Shown here piece by piece: positions 8,492 to 17,207 of a stretch of 64,000 nt of DNA; the first letter of the stretch is position 1, and each line of letters begins with the position of its first letter. Under the pieces are notes generated by a model. It was not told the DNA's origin, searched no databases, and saw nothing but the letters and a program-made list of their open reading frames with translations. This DNA comes from Pseudomonas lini. GTDB taxonomy: Bacteria; Pseudomonadota; Gammaproteobacteria; Pseudomonadales; Pseudomonadaceae. The translations under genes and the position numbers were made by a program. Location: positions 124,001-188,000 of the forward strand of contig NZ_OZ061318.1 in the NCBI RefSeq assembly GCF_964063345.1. The letters are read 5' to 3'.

Positions 8492-9079
8492 CTACACGTT
8501 TTTCTTTAGGCTTTCGGGGCTGCCAGCGCACAGACCATCCATCACCAGGTTCATCAATCTGGCGAGACGCGAGCGCCATTCGCTCTGGGAATCCATTTGC
8601 CATATTCCGGCAATGGCTAGAAAGAAATCGTCGTTAGTAATCCCGCTACGAATCGTTCCGGCTTTTTCATTTGCCCTCAAAAGCAACTCGGCTGCTGCCT
8701 GGACTGGAGCGTATCCCGACTTCCCTGGGAACTCGTAAATAGACGCAGCTTGTTGTATCGCAGTAGCGAGTCCTGCCTTCGTCATTGCATATTCAGCAAG
8801 GCAGTCCATCCATTCTCGGAGGGCGTCCTTAGGTGGTTTTGTCGCGAGGAACTGTTCCGCCAACGATGCCACCTGCTGCATTTCGAATTGATAAACCTCG
8901 AATACCAGCTTCTCTCTGGTAGGGAAGTGGCGATAGAACGTGCCCTGCCCCACCCCGGCCTTCTTCGCAATTGTGCTCAACGGAACCGCAGGATCGTTAG
9001 TCAGCTCCACCACCGCGACCTCCAGTATCCGTTCACGGTTTTTCTTGGCGTCAGAACGCATCACCAACTCGTCAGTCAT
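8492..9079 (-). CDS. TetR-family repressor of the adjacent SDR gene
   Basis: A TetR/AcrR regulator of ~195 residues. The N-terminal DNA-binding domain reads RERILEVAVVELTNDPAVPLSTIAKKAGVGQGTFYRHFPTREKLVFEVY; the rest is a helical ligand-binding domain. I place the start at ATG 9079; TTG 9085, two codons upstream, is also possible given the GAAGGA position. It is divergent from the SDR at 9179, and the 99-bp gap contains two matching palindromes (9111-9152), so it very likely represses both itself and the SDR. The inducer is unknown. Confidence 0.9.
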   Translation of the reverse strand: MTDELVMRSDAKKNRERILEVAVVELTNDPAVPLSTIAKKAGVGQGTFYRHFPTREKLVFEVYQFEMQQVASLAEQFLATKPPKDALREWMDCLAEYAMTKAGLATAIQQAASIYEFPGKSGYAPVQAAAELLLRANEKAGTIRSGITNDDFFLAIAGIWQMDSQSEWRSRLARLMNLVMDGLCAGSPESLKKNV

Positions 9080-9110
9080 GAGCAAAGTTTTCCTTCAATG
9101 TATTGCTAAG

Positions 9111-9152
9111 CGGACAGTTGTCCGTTACGGTTTACAAGTGGACACTTGTCCG
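9111..9152. promoter_or_regulatory. Twin TetR operators
   Basis: CGGACAGTTGTCCG (9111-9124) and TGGACACTTGTCCG (9139-9152) are two copies of GGACA-N2-TGTCC, 28 bp apart centre to centre. They occupy the divergent promoter region between the tetR and SDR starts, as expected for an autoregulating TetR repressor. Confidence 0.85.
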
Positions 9153-9178
9153 TTTACGCATCATTTCTGGAGTTTACT

Positions 9179-9937
9179 ATGAACAGCACTGGCAATACGA
9201 TTCTGGTTACTGGTGGCACCTCAGGTATCGGCCTTGGTCTGGCACTTAGGCTTCACAAGGCGGGCAACACAGTAATCATCGCGGGACGTCGCAAGGCTCT
9301 GCTCGACAAGATAGTGTCGGAACATCCAGGTATTGAATCAGTATTGCTGGACGTCTCCGATCCACAATCCATCCAGCGCACCAGCGAAGCGCTTGCGGTC
9401 AGCCACCCAAATCTGAACGTCCTCATAAACAATGCTGGCATCATGCATTGGGAGGATCTGACTGACCCGGAATACCTGAGCACCGCCGAAGATATCGTGA
9501 CAACGAACTTACTTGGCACGATTCGCATGGTATATGCATTCACCGCCCAGCTGATCAAGCAGCCCAGTGCAACGATTGTGAATGTCAGTTCGGCGTTGGC
9601 ATTCGTCCCGCTACCTGCGACACCGACCTACAGCGCAACCAAAGCGGCAGTTCATTCGTTCACTCAAAGTCTTCGAGTGCAGCTAGAGGACTCGCCGGTC
9701 GAGGTTATCGAGCTTGCGCCGCCGGGTGTACGTACCACTTTGCTTGGGCAGGAAAACGACGAACACGCCATGCCCTTGGACGAGTTTTTGGATGAAATCT
9801 TCGAACTGCTCGAGATCTCTCCGACCCCACGCGAACTTGTCGTCGAGCGCGCCAAGCCATTACGGTTTGCTGAAGCGAGCGGTTCACATCATGAGATATT
9901 GAAAATGCTTGCGGGATACAAACAACCGGCAGAATGA
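9179..9937 (+). CDS. Short-chain dehydrogenase/reductase (DltE-like)
   Basis: A 252-residue classical SDR. Cofactor motif is VTGGTSGIGLGLALRL, NNAG is present (LINNAGIMHW), and the catalytic Ser and YxxxK occur in VNVSSALAF and TYSATKAAVHSF. It resembles the DltE/YdfG-like SDRs often paired with a TetR regulator. The start at ATG 9179 begins directly before the Rossmann strand (MNSTGNTILVTGG). Twin operators lie just upstream, so it should be induced by the ligand of the adjacent TetR. Substrate unknown. Confidence 0.88.
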   Translation: MNSTGNTILVTGGTSGIGLGLALRLHKAGNTVIIAGRRKALLDKIVSEHPGIESVLLDVSDPQSIQRTSEALAVSHPNLNVLINNAGIMHWEDLTDPEYLSTAEDIVTTNLLGTIRMVYAFTAQLIKQPSATIVNVSSALAFVPLPATPTYSATKAAVHSFTQSLRVQLEDSPVEVIELAPPGVRTTLLGQENDEHAMPLDEFLDEIFELLEISPTPRELVVERAKPLRFAEASGSHHEILKMLAGYKQPAE

Positions 9938-10040
9938 TGTCAACCGTGTGAGTAGCATCTGATGCCATCGCTGTAACCAGATGGCATCTGCTTGCCTGGA
10001 CGCTCAGTCGCCTCTCGCTCAGCGTGCTTGAGTTTTTTGA

Positions 10041-10145
10041 CCAGACAAGTACGACGTCGCCATGATGGATCTCGAGATGGGTGCCATGGAAAATCAGTTT
10101 GAAGCTCTCATTCGCAGCGCTCTAGGATTGATCGGCACCGCTTAA
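10041..10145 (+). pseudogene. Fragment of a D-2-hydroxyacid dehydrogenase gene
   Basis: The frame reads PDKYDVAMMDLEMGAMENQF then EALIRSALGLIG and stops. This aligns with KDKYNIIVMSPELGDMDAQF then EAAIPSAHGLIG in the N-terminal part of the intact dehydrogenase at 7350. Only ~34 codons survive; the preceding residues are out of frame and everything after GLIG is missing. It is either the stub of a second paralogue or the product of a partial duplication within this cassette. Confidence 0.75.
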
Positions 10146-10183
10146 TAGCTTGATTATTGTTCGTAGGTGAGGATGCGATTGAA

Positions 10184-10918
10184 ATGAAAATCGGAATTAT
10201 CGGCGCAGGCAACATTGGGGCGACTCTTGCCCGTAAGCTCGCTGCGTGCGGCCATGAAGTCAAACTGGCAAACTCGAAGAGTCCTCATACCCTTGAGAAC
10301 CTTGCCAACAAAATCGGTGTGCACGCGGTGACCAAAGAAGATGCTGCGTCCGACGTGGATGTCGTAATCCTCTCGATCCCCTTTGCAAAGTACCCGGATC
10401 TGCGGCAAACATTGAGTAGTATTCCCGAGAAGGTCGTCATCATCGACACCTCCAATTACTATCCAGGACGAGACGGGGCGATCAAAGAAGTGGACGACGG
10501 CAAGCCCGAGAGCGTTTGGGTAAGCGAGCAGATTGGCCGCCCGGTTGTTAAGGCATGGAATGCCGTCCTCGCAGCAACTCTTGCCGGCCACGGCCAACCA
10601 GTCGGGGCTTCCTCACGCATAGCCCTACCTGTAGCTGGCGGTGACATCAATGCTGAGGCAATCGCGCAAGATCTTGTAGAGGATACCGGCTTCACCGCGC
10701 TTGCCGCTGGTAGCCTTGAAGACTCGTGGCGTCAGCAACCAGGCACACCGGCCTACTGCACCGAACTGAAGTTGCCAGAGTTGAAGTCGGCCTTGTGCGC
10801 GGCAGATAAGTTGAGGGCGCCTCAAAACCGGGATGCCCTGATGACCAAGTTCATGACTCCCGGTGGCAATTTCACACACGAGGAAATTGTTGCCATGAAT
10901 CGGGAACTGACCGCCTGA
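10184..10918 (+). CDS. NADP-binding oxidoreductase (F420-dependent NADP reductase-like fold)
   Basis: A 244-residue dinucleotide-binding protein. The N terminus MKIGIIGAGNIGATLARKL is a clear Rossmann GxGxxG, followed by GHEVKLANSK, VDVVILSIPF and KVVIIDTSNYYPGRDG, typical of the NADPH-dependent F420 reductase/coenzyme F420:NADP family. In pseudomonads members of this family act as general NAD(P)-binding reductases, since F420 is generally lacking. The start at ATG 10184 coincides with the Rossmann strand. It is the last gene before repeat copy B. Substrate unknown. Confidence 0.82.
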   Translation: MKIGIIGAGNIGATLARKLAACGHEVKLANSKSPHTLENLANKIGVHAVTKEDAASDVDVVILSIPFAKYPDLRQTLSSIPEKVVIIDTSNYYPGRDGAIKEVDDGKPESVWVSEQIGRPVVKAWNAVLAATLAGHGQPVGASSRIALPVAGGDINAEAIAQDLVEDTGFTALAAGSLEDSWRQQPGTPAYCTELKLPELKSALCAADKLRAPQNRDALMTKFMTPGGNFTHEEIVAMNRELTA

Positions 10919-10960
10919 CTATCGAGAGCCCCCTAACCTCCATCTACTAGCAGTCTGGAA

Positions 10961-11138
10961 GTACACTGAAAGCCACCCAGTTCCATCTTGATTTTCTGTC
11001 AGAAATCGCCATTCGCGATCGCTCGCATATTGGCGGAGATTGGGGGCAAAAATGGGGGCATAACGCACTTTTTTTGACCTAAAACTACCGTTCTAGAGCC
11101 AAGTAAAAATGTTCTTTGGCGACCCTGAGAGTCTCTGA
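10961..11138 (+). repeat. Dispersed repeat, copy B
   Basis: Full-length copy (178 bp) of the element also at 2536-2691 and 16901-17077. In order: CACTGAAAGCCACCCAG, TCAGAAATCGCCATTCGCGA, TGGGGGCAAAAATGGGGGCA, CTAGAGCCAAGT, then the mini-frame 11109-11138 encoding MFFGDPESL and stop. It lies immediately after one catabolic cassette and before the next, in the same orientation as the other copies. Confidence 0.9.
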
Positions 11139-11394
11139 AAGTGGACGGTCGCGTCATTATTCAAGGGGCGTCAGGTGAATTTAGCGTCATCCAAAAGTCC
11201 ACTGCTTCCGATCAATGACCTGGGCTACCCCAGCGCCTCTTTTGGGGGCGTTATCGGGGGCAAACACTGTGTACTAAAAAAATTGCGGACGACCGGATGT
11301 TGGCGGTTGGCTATGCAGTCAATCATGGGCGCTACGCCGGGCCAGTTCTGGCGCAGTCGAAACAGTCGCGCCGTTTAATAAAATACCCACCCAA
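11139..11394. other. Gene-free stretch with a further GGGGGC pair
   Basis: No credible gene. It contains TGGGGGCGTTATCGGGGGCA at 11243-11262, the same paired GGGGGC arrangement found in the dispersed repeat but without the rest of the element. It may be a truncated fourth copy or a second recombination-type site. Confidence 0.5.
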
Positions 11395-12327
11395 TCACGT
11401 ATTCGACGGCGATTGCGGCGTATCAGGATTGAGCTGCTGACGCCTGAATTGTCCAGGTGGCTGGCCGTGGATCTGGCGGAAGCGTCGCGAAAAATAGGCC
11501 TCGTCGGCAAAGCCGCACAACCTCGCAACCTCCCCCACCGGCCTTGTTCCATTGAGCAGATAATTGCGCGCCGCGTGCATCCGGCGTTCGAGTACCAGTT
11601 CGGTGAAGGTCTTGCCGATTTCCTTGCGCAACCAGTGCGTCAGGTACGTCGGTGACAGGTAGGTCGCGGCAGCAACCTTGATCAGGTTGAGGTCGGGGTC
11701 GGTGATGTTTTTGCGCAAATATTCGGACATCCGGCTCAATGCGTCGCGTCGACTGACTTCAGCGGCGTTCTCTTCAGCCAACCGTTTCAGCGGCTCGGCA
11801 TACAGGGTGCAGACACTCCCCACCAATTGCAGCAGCAGGCCCTTGAGCATCTCGCGGGTACCGAACTGACGGTTCTCATCGAGCACTCGCATCTGTTCGA
11901 TCAAGCCACAGACTTTTCTGAAATCCTCATCGGCCAGAATGAAATCCAGATGCTCCTGAAAGCGGAACGGTGACAACTCCGGCGCCAGCAGAATCGAGAC
12001 TTCCTCCAGATCCATCGGGTCGCACTGCAAATGCGGCAGCAGGAAGGTCTGGGAAAAATTGATCACCATGAAGTTGCTGTCGGCCGGATGCGGAATCACG
12101 TGCACGCGATGCGGCAGGATGAAGGCCAGCGTGTTGCGCGGAAACGGTCGTTCGACGTTGCCGATGTGCTGCACGGTATCGCCACCAAGGTTGACCTGGA
12201 TCTGGAAATACTCGTGGCGATGCGGACTGGTTTCGGCGCGCCGACCCTTTTTGTCGCGGATGTAGAAGTCCGTCAATTCGCTGCGTTGCTGCATGACATA
12301 GGTGGGCACTCGACTGGGTGACGACAT
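11395..12327 (-). CDS. AraC-family activator of the downstream sugar/keto-acid operon
   Basis: An AraC/XylS regulator of ~310 residues. An N-terminal cupin-like sensor (SPHRHEYFQIQVNLGGDTVQ, FILPHRVHVIPHP) precedes a C-terminal double helix-turn-helix (LNLIKVAAATYLSPTYLTHWL and PVGEVARLCGFADEAYFSRRF, ending in the GQPPGQFRR motif). I prefer ATG 12327 (MSSPSRVPTYV) to GTG 12351, which has no visible ribosome site. It is divergent from the MFS transporter gene and separated from it by a long AT-rich control region. It probably activates the four-gene operon when its sugar-acid ligand binds. Confidence 0.88.
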   Translation of the reverse strand: MSSPSRVPTYVMQQRSELTDFYIRDKKGRRAETSPHRHEYFQIQVNLGGDTVQHIGNVERPFPRNTLAFILPHRVHVIPHPADSNFMVINFSQTFLLPHLQCDPMDLEEVSILLAPELSPFRFQEHLDFILADEDFRKVCGLIEQMRVLDENRQFGTREMLKGLLLQLVGSVCTLYAEPLKRLAEENAAEVSRRDALSRMSEYLRKNITDPDLNLIKVAAATYLSPTYLTHWLRKEIGKTFTELVLERRMHAARNYLLNGTRPVGEVARLCGFADEAYFSRRFRQIHGQPPGQFRRQQLNPDTPQSPSNT

Positions 12328-12912
12328 CTCCTGAGGATCCTCGGCAGGCACATGTACAGGCTGTCATCACGCCGGAAGGCAGGCGGCGACGTGGGTGATT
12401 GTGTAGGCGGACACGGTTGATATCAACACATCATAGGATGACTACGATAATCCTGAAATTAATTGTATCCGTGTGTGCTTCGTCGACTGTCCAAAAAAAA
12501 GAAATTCACAAAAAATTAATTAACTTATACAAAACAAATACTTATGAAGAATATTGAATAGAAAAGTATAAATTTTCTGATTCAATTTTTCTTGGACACC
12601 TGCATTGACGGCTGTTTTCAGGAGAAAAAACGATCTAACGCCTCCGTTGATTTCTAAAGGTTGTACGACCACATTGACAGCCAATGCAGCCCGACCCTTC
12701 CAAAAACAATCAAAAGGTGCGCCCCCATGAACCCGCTTTTTCCCCTCGCGACCCCTCCCCCGAACGCCTCTGACCGAAGGCGTATCTGAGCACCTGACAG
12801 CGGCTGTCCGCGTCTCTCGTTCACGTAGCAATTGCTCTGCCCCGGGACTGGAGGCAACGGCTTCGGCTGCGCGCAAACATCTCGATTCTACTAACAATAA
12901 AAAGGTCTACTC
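12328..12912. promoter_or_regulatory. Long divergent control region between araC-type gene and MFS gene
   Basis: 585 bp without a gene. The segment ~12430-12600 is much more AT-rich than its surroundings and includes GGAT-N10-ATCC around 12436. The last ~200 bp are GC-rich again and would form an unusually long leader for the transporter mRNA. It must hold the AraC binding sites and both promoters. No riboswitch or sRNA is recognised. Confidence 0.5.
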
Positions 12913-14262
12913 ATGTCGAATTCGCAAACCTCCCCGTCCACCGCGCCGTCGGTGAGCGTCGGCGCCCGGGACGCCGCACTGTCTCAGCGCCTGCCGACAC
13001 GTCGGCGCTGGTTCATGCTGTCGTTGCTGCTGATTGCAACCATCATCAACTACATCGACCGCGTGAACATCTCGATTGCCGCACCATTCATGGCCAAGGA
13101 TCTGGGCCTGGACAAGATCGAAATGGGCCTGATTTTTTCCGCGTTTGCCTGGACCTACGCACTGGCCTTGGTCCCCGCCGGGTTCATCGCCGATCGCTTC
13201 GGTTCCCGGTTCACTTACGGGGTGTCGCTGATCAGTTGGTCGACGGTCACCGTGTGCCAAGGCTTTGCCACAGGATTCGCTTCGCTGTTCGGGCTGCGAC
13301 TGGCTGTCGGTGCCATGGAAGCTCCAGCATTTCCGGCCAACAGCCGAGCGGTCACGGTGTGGTTCCCGGCCCGCGAACGAGGCCTGGCCAGCAGCATTTA
13401 CGTGTGCGGCCAATATCTGGGCACGGCACTGTTTACCGGCGTGCTGTTATGGCTGGCGACGACCTATGACTGGCGCCATGTGTTCTACAGCACCGGGATT
13501 CTCGGCATTGTATTCGGTGTGATCTGGCTCTACTTGTACCGCGATCCGCTGAGCTGCAAGAACGTCAGCCAGGAAGAACTGAAGTACATCGAAGCCGGGG
13601 GCGGACTGGTCAAGAGCAGTCAGGAACGCACCAAGTTCAACTGGCGGCAGATCGCCGAGCTGTTCAGCTATCGTCAGATCTGGGCGATTTGCATCGGCAA
13701 GTTCGCCAGTACCTCGGCGCTGTACTTTTTCCTGACCTGGTTCCCGACGTACCTGATTGAAGAACGCAAGCTGACCATGATCAAGGCCGGGATCTTCGCG
13801 GTGCTGCCGTTCGTGGGCGCAACCGTCGGCATTCTGCTGGCCGGCATCGTCTCCGACTTGCTGATCCGCCGCGGCTATTCGATGTCCTTCGCTCGCAAGT
13901 TGCCCTTGGTGGTCGGATCAATGCTGGGCATGTCGATCGTCCTGGTGAATTTCACCGACTCGAACGTGATCTGCATTGCCGTGCTGACCATTGCCTTCTT
14001 CGCCCAAGGCATCGCCTCGTCATCGTGGGCGGCGGTATCGGAAGTCGCGCCCAAGGAACTGATCGGCCTGACCGGCGGGATCACCAGCCTCGCCGCCAAC
14101 ATCGGCGGGATCGTCACCCCGATCGTGATTGGCGCCATCGTCCACGCGACGGGCTCGTTTGCCTACGCCTTCTGGTTCATTGGCGGCGTGGCGCTGATTG
14201 GCACCCTGTCCTATTCGTTGTTGCTCGGTCGCTTGTATCGCATCGAGCTCAAGGCACGCTAA
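12913..14262 (+). CDS. MFS transporter, anion:cation symporter (sugar-acid) type
   Basis: A 449-residue, 12-helix major facilitator of the ACS family that carries hexarates, galactonate, tartrate and related acids. Visible are a cytoplasmic N-terminal tail, RRWFMLSLLLIATIINYIDR, VNISIAAPFMAKDLGLDK, the loop-2 motif GFIADRFGSR and the family sequence EAPAFPANSRAVTVWFPARE. The start at ATG 12913 follows AAAAAGG. First gene of an operon with an FAH-family hydrolase, an SDR and a 2-hydroxyacid dehydrogenase, so the import substrate is likely a sugar acid or related keto acid. The exact compound cannot be told. Confidence 0.9.
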   Translation: MSNSQTSPSTAPSVSVGARDAALSQRLPTRRRWFMLSLLLIATIINYIDRVNISIAAPFMAKDLGLDKIEMGLIFSAFAWTYALALVPAGFIADRFGSRFTYGVSLISWSTVTVCQGFATGFASLFGLRLAVGAMEAPAFPANSRAVTVWFPARERGLASSIYVCGQYLGTALFTGVLLWLATTYDWRHVFYSTGILGIVFGVIWLYLYRDPLSCKNVSQEELKYIEAGGGLVKSSQERTKFNWRQIAELFSYRQIWAICIGKFASTSALYFFLTWFPTYLIEERKLTMIKAGIFAVLPFVGATVGILLAGIVSDLLIRRGYSMSFARKLPLVVGSMLGMSIVLVNFTDSNVICIAVLTIAFFAQGIASSSWAAVSEVAPKELIGLTGGITSLAANIGGIVTPIVIGAIVHATGSFAYAFWFIGGVALIGTLSYSLLLGRLYRIELKAR

Positions 14263-14376
14263 GTCCGGAAAACATGAGCGCAGAAAAGCGTTTTTCTCCA
14301 ATACGAGGCGGCTTTCGTCCAACTTCGCAAAACGAAGCCGCCGTAGGCTGATGCTTCCAACAGGACCACGACAAAA

Positions 14377-15069
14377 ATGACTATGACCGAATACGTTTTC
14401 ACTCCGGATTTACCCGTGACCTTGCCAGTTGCCGGCAGCCAGCAGCGTTTCCCCGTTGGCCGGGTATTTTGCGTCGGCCGCAACTACCCTTGGCCAGACA
14501 CCCAGGGTCAGTCCCGCCAGCCGCCCGTGTTTTTCATGAAACCGGCGAGCAACGTGGTGGATGCGTTGGGTGACGTGGCGTTCCCGCCGCTGACCGAAGA
14601 GTTTGCCCACGAAATCGAATTGGTCGTCGCCATTGGTGAAGGTGGCGCCAATATTCCGCAGAGTCAGGCGCTGGCCTATGTCTGGGGCTACGCCGCCGGG
14701 CTTGACTTGACTCGTCGTGATGTACAGCGCGCGGCCAAGAGCAATGGCTTGCCGTGGGAAGGTGCCAAAGTGTTCGACGGCGCCGCGCCGATGACCGCCA
14801 TCGTGCCAGTCACTCGCGCCGGACACCCGGACGGCGATTTGTGGCTGAACGTCAACGGCGAAGAGCGCCAGCGCGACAGCCTCGACAGCCAGATCTGGTC
14901 GGTGAGTGAAATCATCAGCCGCATCTCGCAGTCGGTGGCGCTGCGGGCCGGTGACCTGATCATGACCGGCAGCCCGGCAGGCGTCGATGTGCTGCAACCC
15001 GGCGACATCATCAACGCCGGGATCGATGGTATAGGCCAACTGGAAATGCGCGTCAGTCAGCGACCTTGA
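14377..15069 (+). CDS. Fumarylacetoacetate hydrolase-family protein
   Basis: A 230-residue FAH-fold enzyme of the short fumarylpyruvate hydrolase/acylpyruvase type. Characteristic elements are GRVFCVGRNYPWPD, PPVFFMKPASNVVD, metal ligands in EFAHEIELVVAIG and AGLDLTRRDVQ, the KSNGLPWEGAKVFDGAAP segment, and the C-terminal LIMTGSPAGVDVLQPGD. Family members cleave C-C bonds of acylpyruvates or dehydrate/hydrolyse 2-keto-3-deoxy acids. Here it probably splits the diketo or deoxy-keto acid made by the neighbouring SDR. Confidence 0.88.
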   Translation: MTMTEYVFTPDLPVTLPVAGSQQRFPVGRVFCVGRNYPWPDTQGQSRQPPVFFMKPASNVVDALGDVAFPPLTEEFAHEIELVVAIGEGGANIPQSQALAYVWGYAAGLDLTRRDVQRAAKSNGLPWEGAKVFDGAAPMTAIVPVTRAGHPDGDLWLNVNGEERQRDSLDSQIWSVSEIISRISQSVALRAGDLIMTGSPAGVDVLQPGDIINAGIDGIGQLEMRVSQRP

Positions 15070-15111
15070 ACCCGGCTTACGCCCTCGTGAATTGAAGAAG
15101 GAGATAGCAAC

Positions 15112-15870
15112 ATGAACAGTCCTTTGAAAGTGGCCCTGGTGAGCGGCGCCGGTAGCGGAATCGGCCGCGCCGTGGCCCTGGCTCTGATGACCGACGGCTT
15201 CACCCTGGTATTGGCCGGACGCCGGCCGGAGCCATTGCAGGCATTGGTCGAGTTGGCGCTCAGCGAGGGACACGAAGCGTTGGCGGTGCCCACCGATGTG
15301 CGCGATCCGGCCAGTGTCGATGCCCTGTTTGCGACCATCACCGAGGTATACGGACGCCTCGACGTGGTGTTCAACAACGCCGGAGTCAACGCCCCTGCCG
15401 TGCCGCTCGATGAGCTGACGTTCGAACAGTGGCGAAACGTGATCGACACCAACCTGAGCGGTGTTTTCCTCTGTGCCCGTGGCGCCTTCGGGCTGATGCG
15501 CCGTCAGCAGCCACAGGGCGGACGCATCATCAATAACGGCTCAATCTCAGCCCATACCCCTCGCCCGTTCAGCAGCGCCTACACCGCCAGCAAACACGCG
15601 GTGTTGGGACTGACCAAATCCCTCGCCCTGGACGGGCGCGAATTCAACATCGCCTGCAGCCAGATCGACATCGGCAACGCCCTCACCGAGATGTCGGTGC
15701 GCATGACCAAAGGCGTGCGCCAGGCCAACGGCTCCATCGCCGTGGAGCCGATGGTAGATGTCAAGCACGTGGCCGATGCCGTCCGCTACATCGCCGCTCT
15801 GCCGCTGGAGGCGAACGTCTTGAACATGACCGTCATGGCCAGCGCCATGCCGTTTGCCGGTCGCGGTTGA
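15112..15870 (+). CDS. SDR-family oxidoreductase of the sugar/keto-acid operon
   Basis: A 252-residue SDR. Cofactor site [20 protein letters not shown] in [10 protein letters not shown], and the active site residues in [27 protein letters not shown] (Ser, then YxxxK). A strong GAAGGAG lies before the ATG. It lies between the FAH-family hydrolase and the 2-hydroxyacid dehydrogenase. An SDR followed by an FAH hydrolase is the known logic of 2-keto-3-deoxy-L-fuconate/rhamnonate-type oxidative routes, but the substrate here is not established. Confidence 0.88.
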   Translation: MNSPLKVALVSGAGSGIGRAVALALMTDGFTLVLAGRRPEPLQALVELALSEGHEALAVPTDVRDPASVDALFATITEVYGRLDVVFNNAGVNAPAVPLDELTFEQWRNVIDTNLSGVFLCARGAFGLMRRQQPQGGRIINNGSISAHTPRPFSSAYTASKHAVLGLTKSLALDGREFNIACSQIDIGNALTEMSVRMTKGVRQANGSIAVEPMVDVKHVADAVRYIAALPLEANVLNMTVMASAMPFAGRG

Positions 15871-15903
15871 ACCGGCCTTTTTATTCCGCTACACGAGGTT
15901 TAC

Positions 15904-16860
15904 ATGAAGCCAGAAGTCTTGCAGCTCAGCCCGATCCTGATCCCCGAAATCAACGCGCGGCTCGATGAGCTGTTTACCGTCAGACGTTACTTCCAGCAGG
16001 CGGACAAGCCGGCTTATTTGCAGGCGCACGGCGCGAACATTCGCGGGGTGATCACCGGCGGCCATACCGGTATCAGCCAGGCACTCATGGCGCAACTGCC
16101 GAAACTGGAAGTGGTTGCGGTCAACGGCGTGGGCACCGATGCGGTCGACCTGGCTTACGCCAGGGATCGCGGGATCCGCGTGACCGCGACCATCGGCGCG
16201 CTGACCGAAGATGTCGCCGACCTGGCCATCGGCTTGTTGATTGCCGTGTGCCGTGGTCTGTGTACCAGTGATCGTTATGTGCGTTCGGGACAATGGCCCC
16301 ATAGCCCGACTCCGTTGGCCCCGCTGCCGTTGGCGCGTCAGGTGTCCGGCATGCGCATCGGCATCGTCGGCATGGGCCGGGTCGGCCGTGCCGTGGCGAC
16401 CCGGGCCGCAGCGTTCGGCTGCCCGATCAGTTACACCGATTTGCAGCCAATGAGCGATGTGAACCACACCTTCGTTGCCGATCTGAAGCAACTCGCGGCC
16501 AACAGTGACGCGCTGATTCTCGCCGCCGCTGCCGACAAGGCTGAAGCCATCATCAATGCCGAAGTGCTGCAAGCGTTGGGCACAACTGGGTATCTGATCA
16601 ACGTGGCGCGGGGCAAGCTGGTCAACGAGGTCGATCTGGTGGCAGCGCTTGCCGCCGGCGAGATCGCGGGTGCGGCGCTGGATGTGTTTGTCGATGAACC
16701 GAACGTGCCCGAGCCACTGTTTGGTAAAGAGAACGTAGTGCTGCAGCCCCATCGCGCGAGTGCGACGCTGCAGACCCGCACGCGGATGGGCGAGATGGTG
16801 GTGGCGAGCCTGGTGGACAGTTTCGCCGGGAGAGTACCGCAGGGTTCTGTGACTGACTGA
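15904..16860 (+). CDS. 2-hydroxyacid dehydrogenase
   Basis: A 318-residue D-isomer-specific 2-hydroxyacid dehydrogenase. Rossmann motif is MRIGIVGMGRVGRAVATR; catalytic residues are Arg in LINVARGKLVNE, Glu in AALDVFVDEP and His in LQPHRASAT. It probably reduces the pyruvate-like or glyoxylate-like product of the pathway. Last gene of the operon; repeat copy C begins 41 bp after its stop, and the next hairpin is at 17120. Confidence 0.88.
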   Translation: MKPEVLQLSPILIPEINARLDELFTVRRYFQQADKPAYLQAHGANIRGVITGGHTGISQALMAQLPKLEVVAVNGVGTDAVDLAYARDRGIRVTATIGALTEDVADLAIGLLIAVCRGLCTSDRYVRSGQWPHSPTPLAPLPLARQVSGMRIGIVGMGRVGRAVATRAAAFGCPISYTDLQPMSDVNHTFVADLKQLAANSDALILAAAADKAEAIINAEVLQALGTTGYLINVARGKLVNEVDLVAALAAGEIAGAALDVFVDEPNVPEPLFGKENVVLQPHRASATLQTRTRMGEMVVASLVDSFAGRVPQGSVTD

Positions 16861-16900
16861 AGGGTGGCTACCGAGGGGACCTTGCGCCTCTTCGATGGAG

Positions 16901-17077
16901 GTGCACTGAAAGCCAGCCAGATCCATACTGGAACCGGTCAGAAATCGCCAGTCGCGAACGCTCGCACACCGGTTGCGGCTGGAGGCAAAAGTGGGGGCAA
17001 ACCAAAACTTTCTCGGTCTGATAATACCGTCCTAGAGACAAGTCAAAATGTTCTTTGGCGACCCTGAGAGTCTTTAA
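16901..17077 (+). repeat. Dispersed repeat, copy C
   Basis: 177-bp copy aligned along its whole length with copy B: GCACTGAAAGCCAGCCAG, TCAGAAATCGCCAGTCGCGA, a GGAGGCA/GGGGGCA pair, CTAGAGACAAGTCA, and the mini-frame 17048-17077 encoding MFFGDPESL, here ended by TAA instead of TGA. The middle has diverged clearly, yet the mini-frame stays nearly identical to the other copies. Confidence 0.9.
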
Positions 17078-17119
17078 GGCGCCTGAGGGTCTGAGTCAAT
17101 CTCCTGCAACGGTGAATGC

Positions 17120-17164
17120 AACGCTGGCTGGGAGGTAGGGTCTTGCTATTTTCCAGCCAGCGTT
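17120..17164. terminator. Long perfect hairpin between convergent genes
   Basis: AACGCTGGCTGG (17120-17131) pairs perfectly with CCAGCCAGCGTT (17153-17164). It lies between the end of the 2-hydroxyacid dehydrogenase operon plus repeat C and the end of the minus-strand lysR gene, so it probably terminates transcription from both sides. There are only short T runs. Confidence 0.6.
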
Positions 17165-17207
17165 TGTGTGACTAAGCGACGGTTCAGAGATCCAACCCCT
17201 TGCATCG

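Noticed and set aside
11175..11378. A 67-codon plus-strand frame after repeat copy B.
   Set aside because: No ribosome site or family match; it spans the GGGGGC pair and looks non-coding.
14410..15273. Long minus-strand frames opposite the FAH-family hydrolase, and similarly opposite the 2-hydroxyacid dehydrogenase (15889-16926).
   Set aside because: They are shadows of well-supported plus-strand genes and have low-complexity His/Arg/Gly composition.
12913..16860. Reading the MFS-FAH-SDR-dehydrogenase operon as a specific L-fucose or L-rhamnose pathway.
   Set aside because: The hydrolase is of the short acylpyruvase type and no sugar dehydrogenase, lactonase or dehydratase is present, so the substrate cannot be named.
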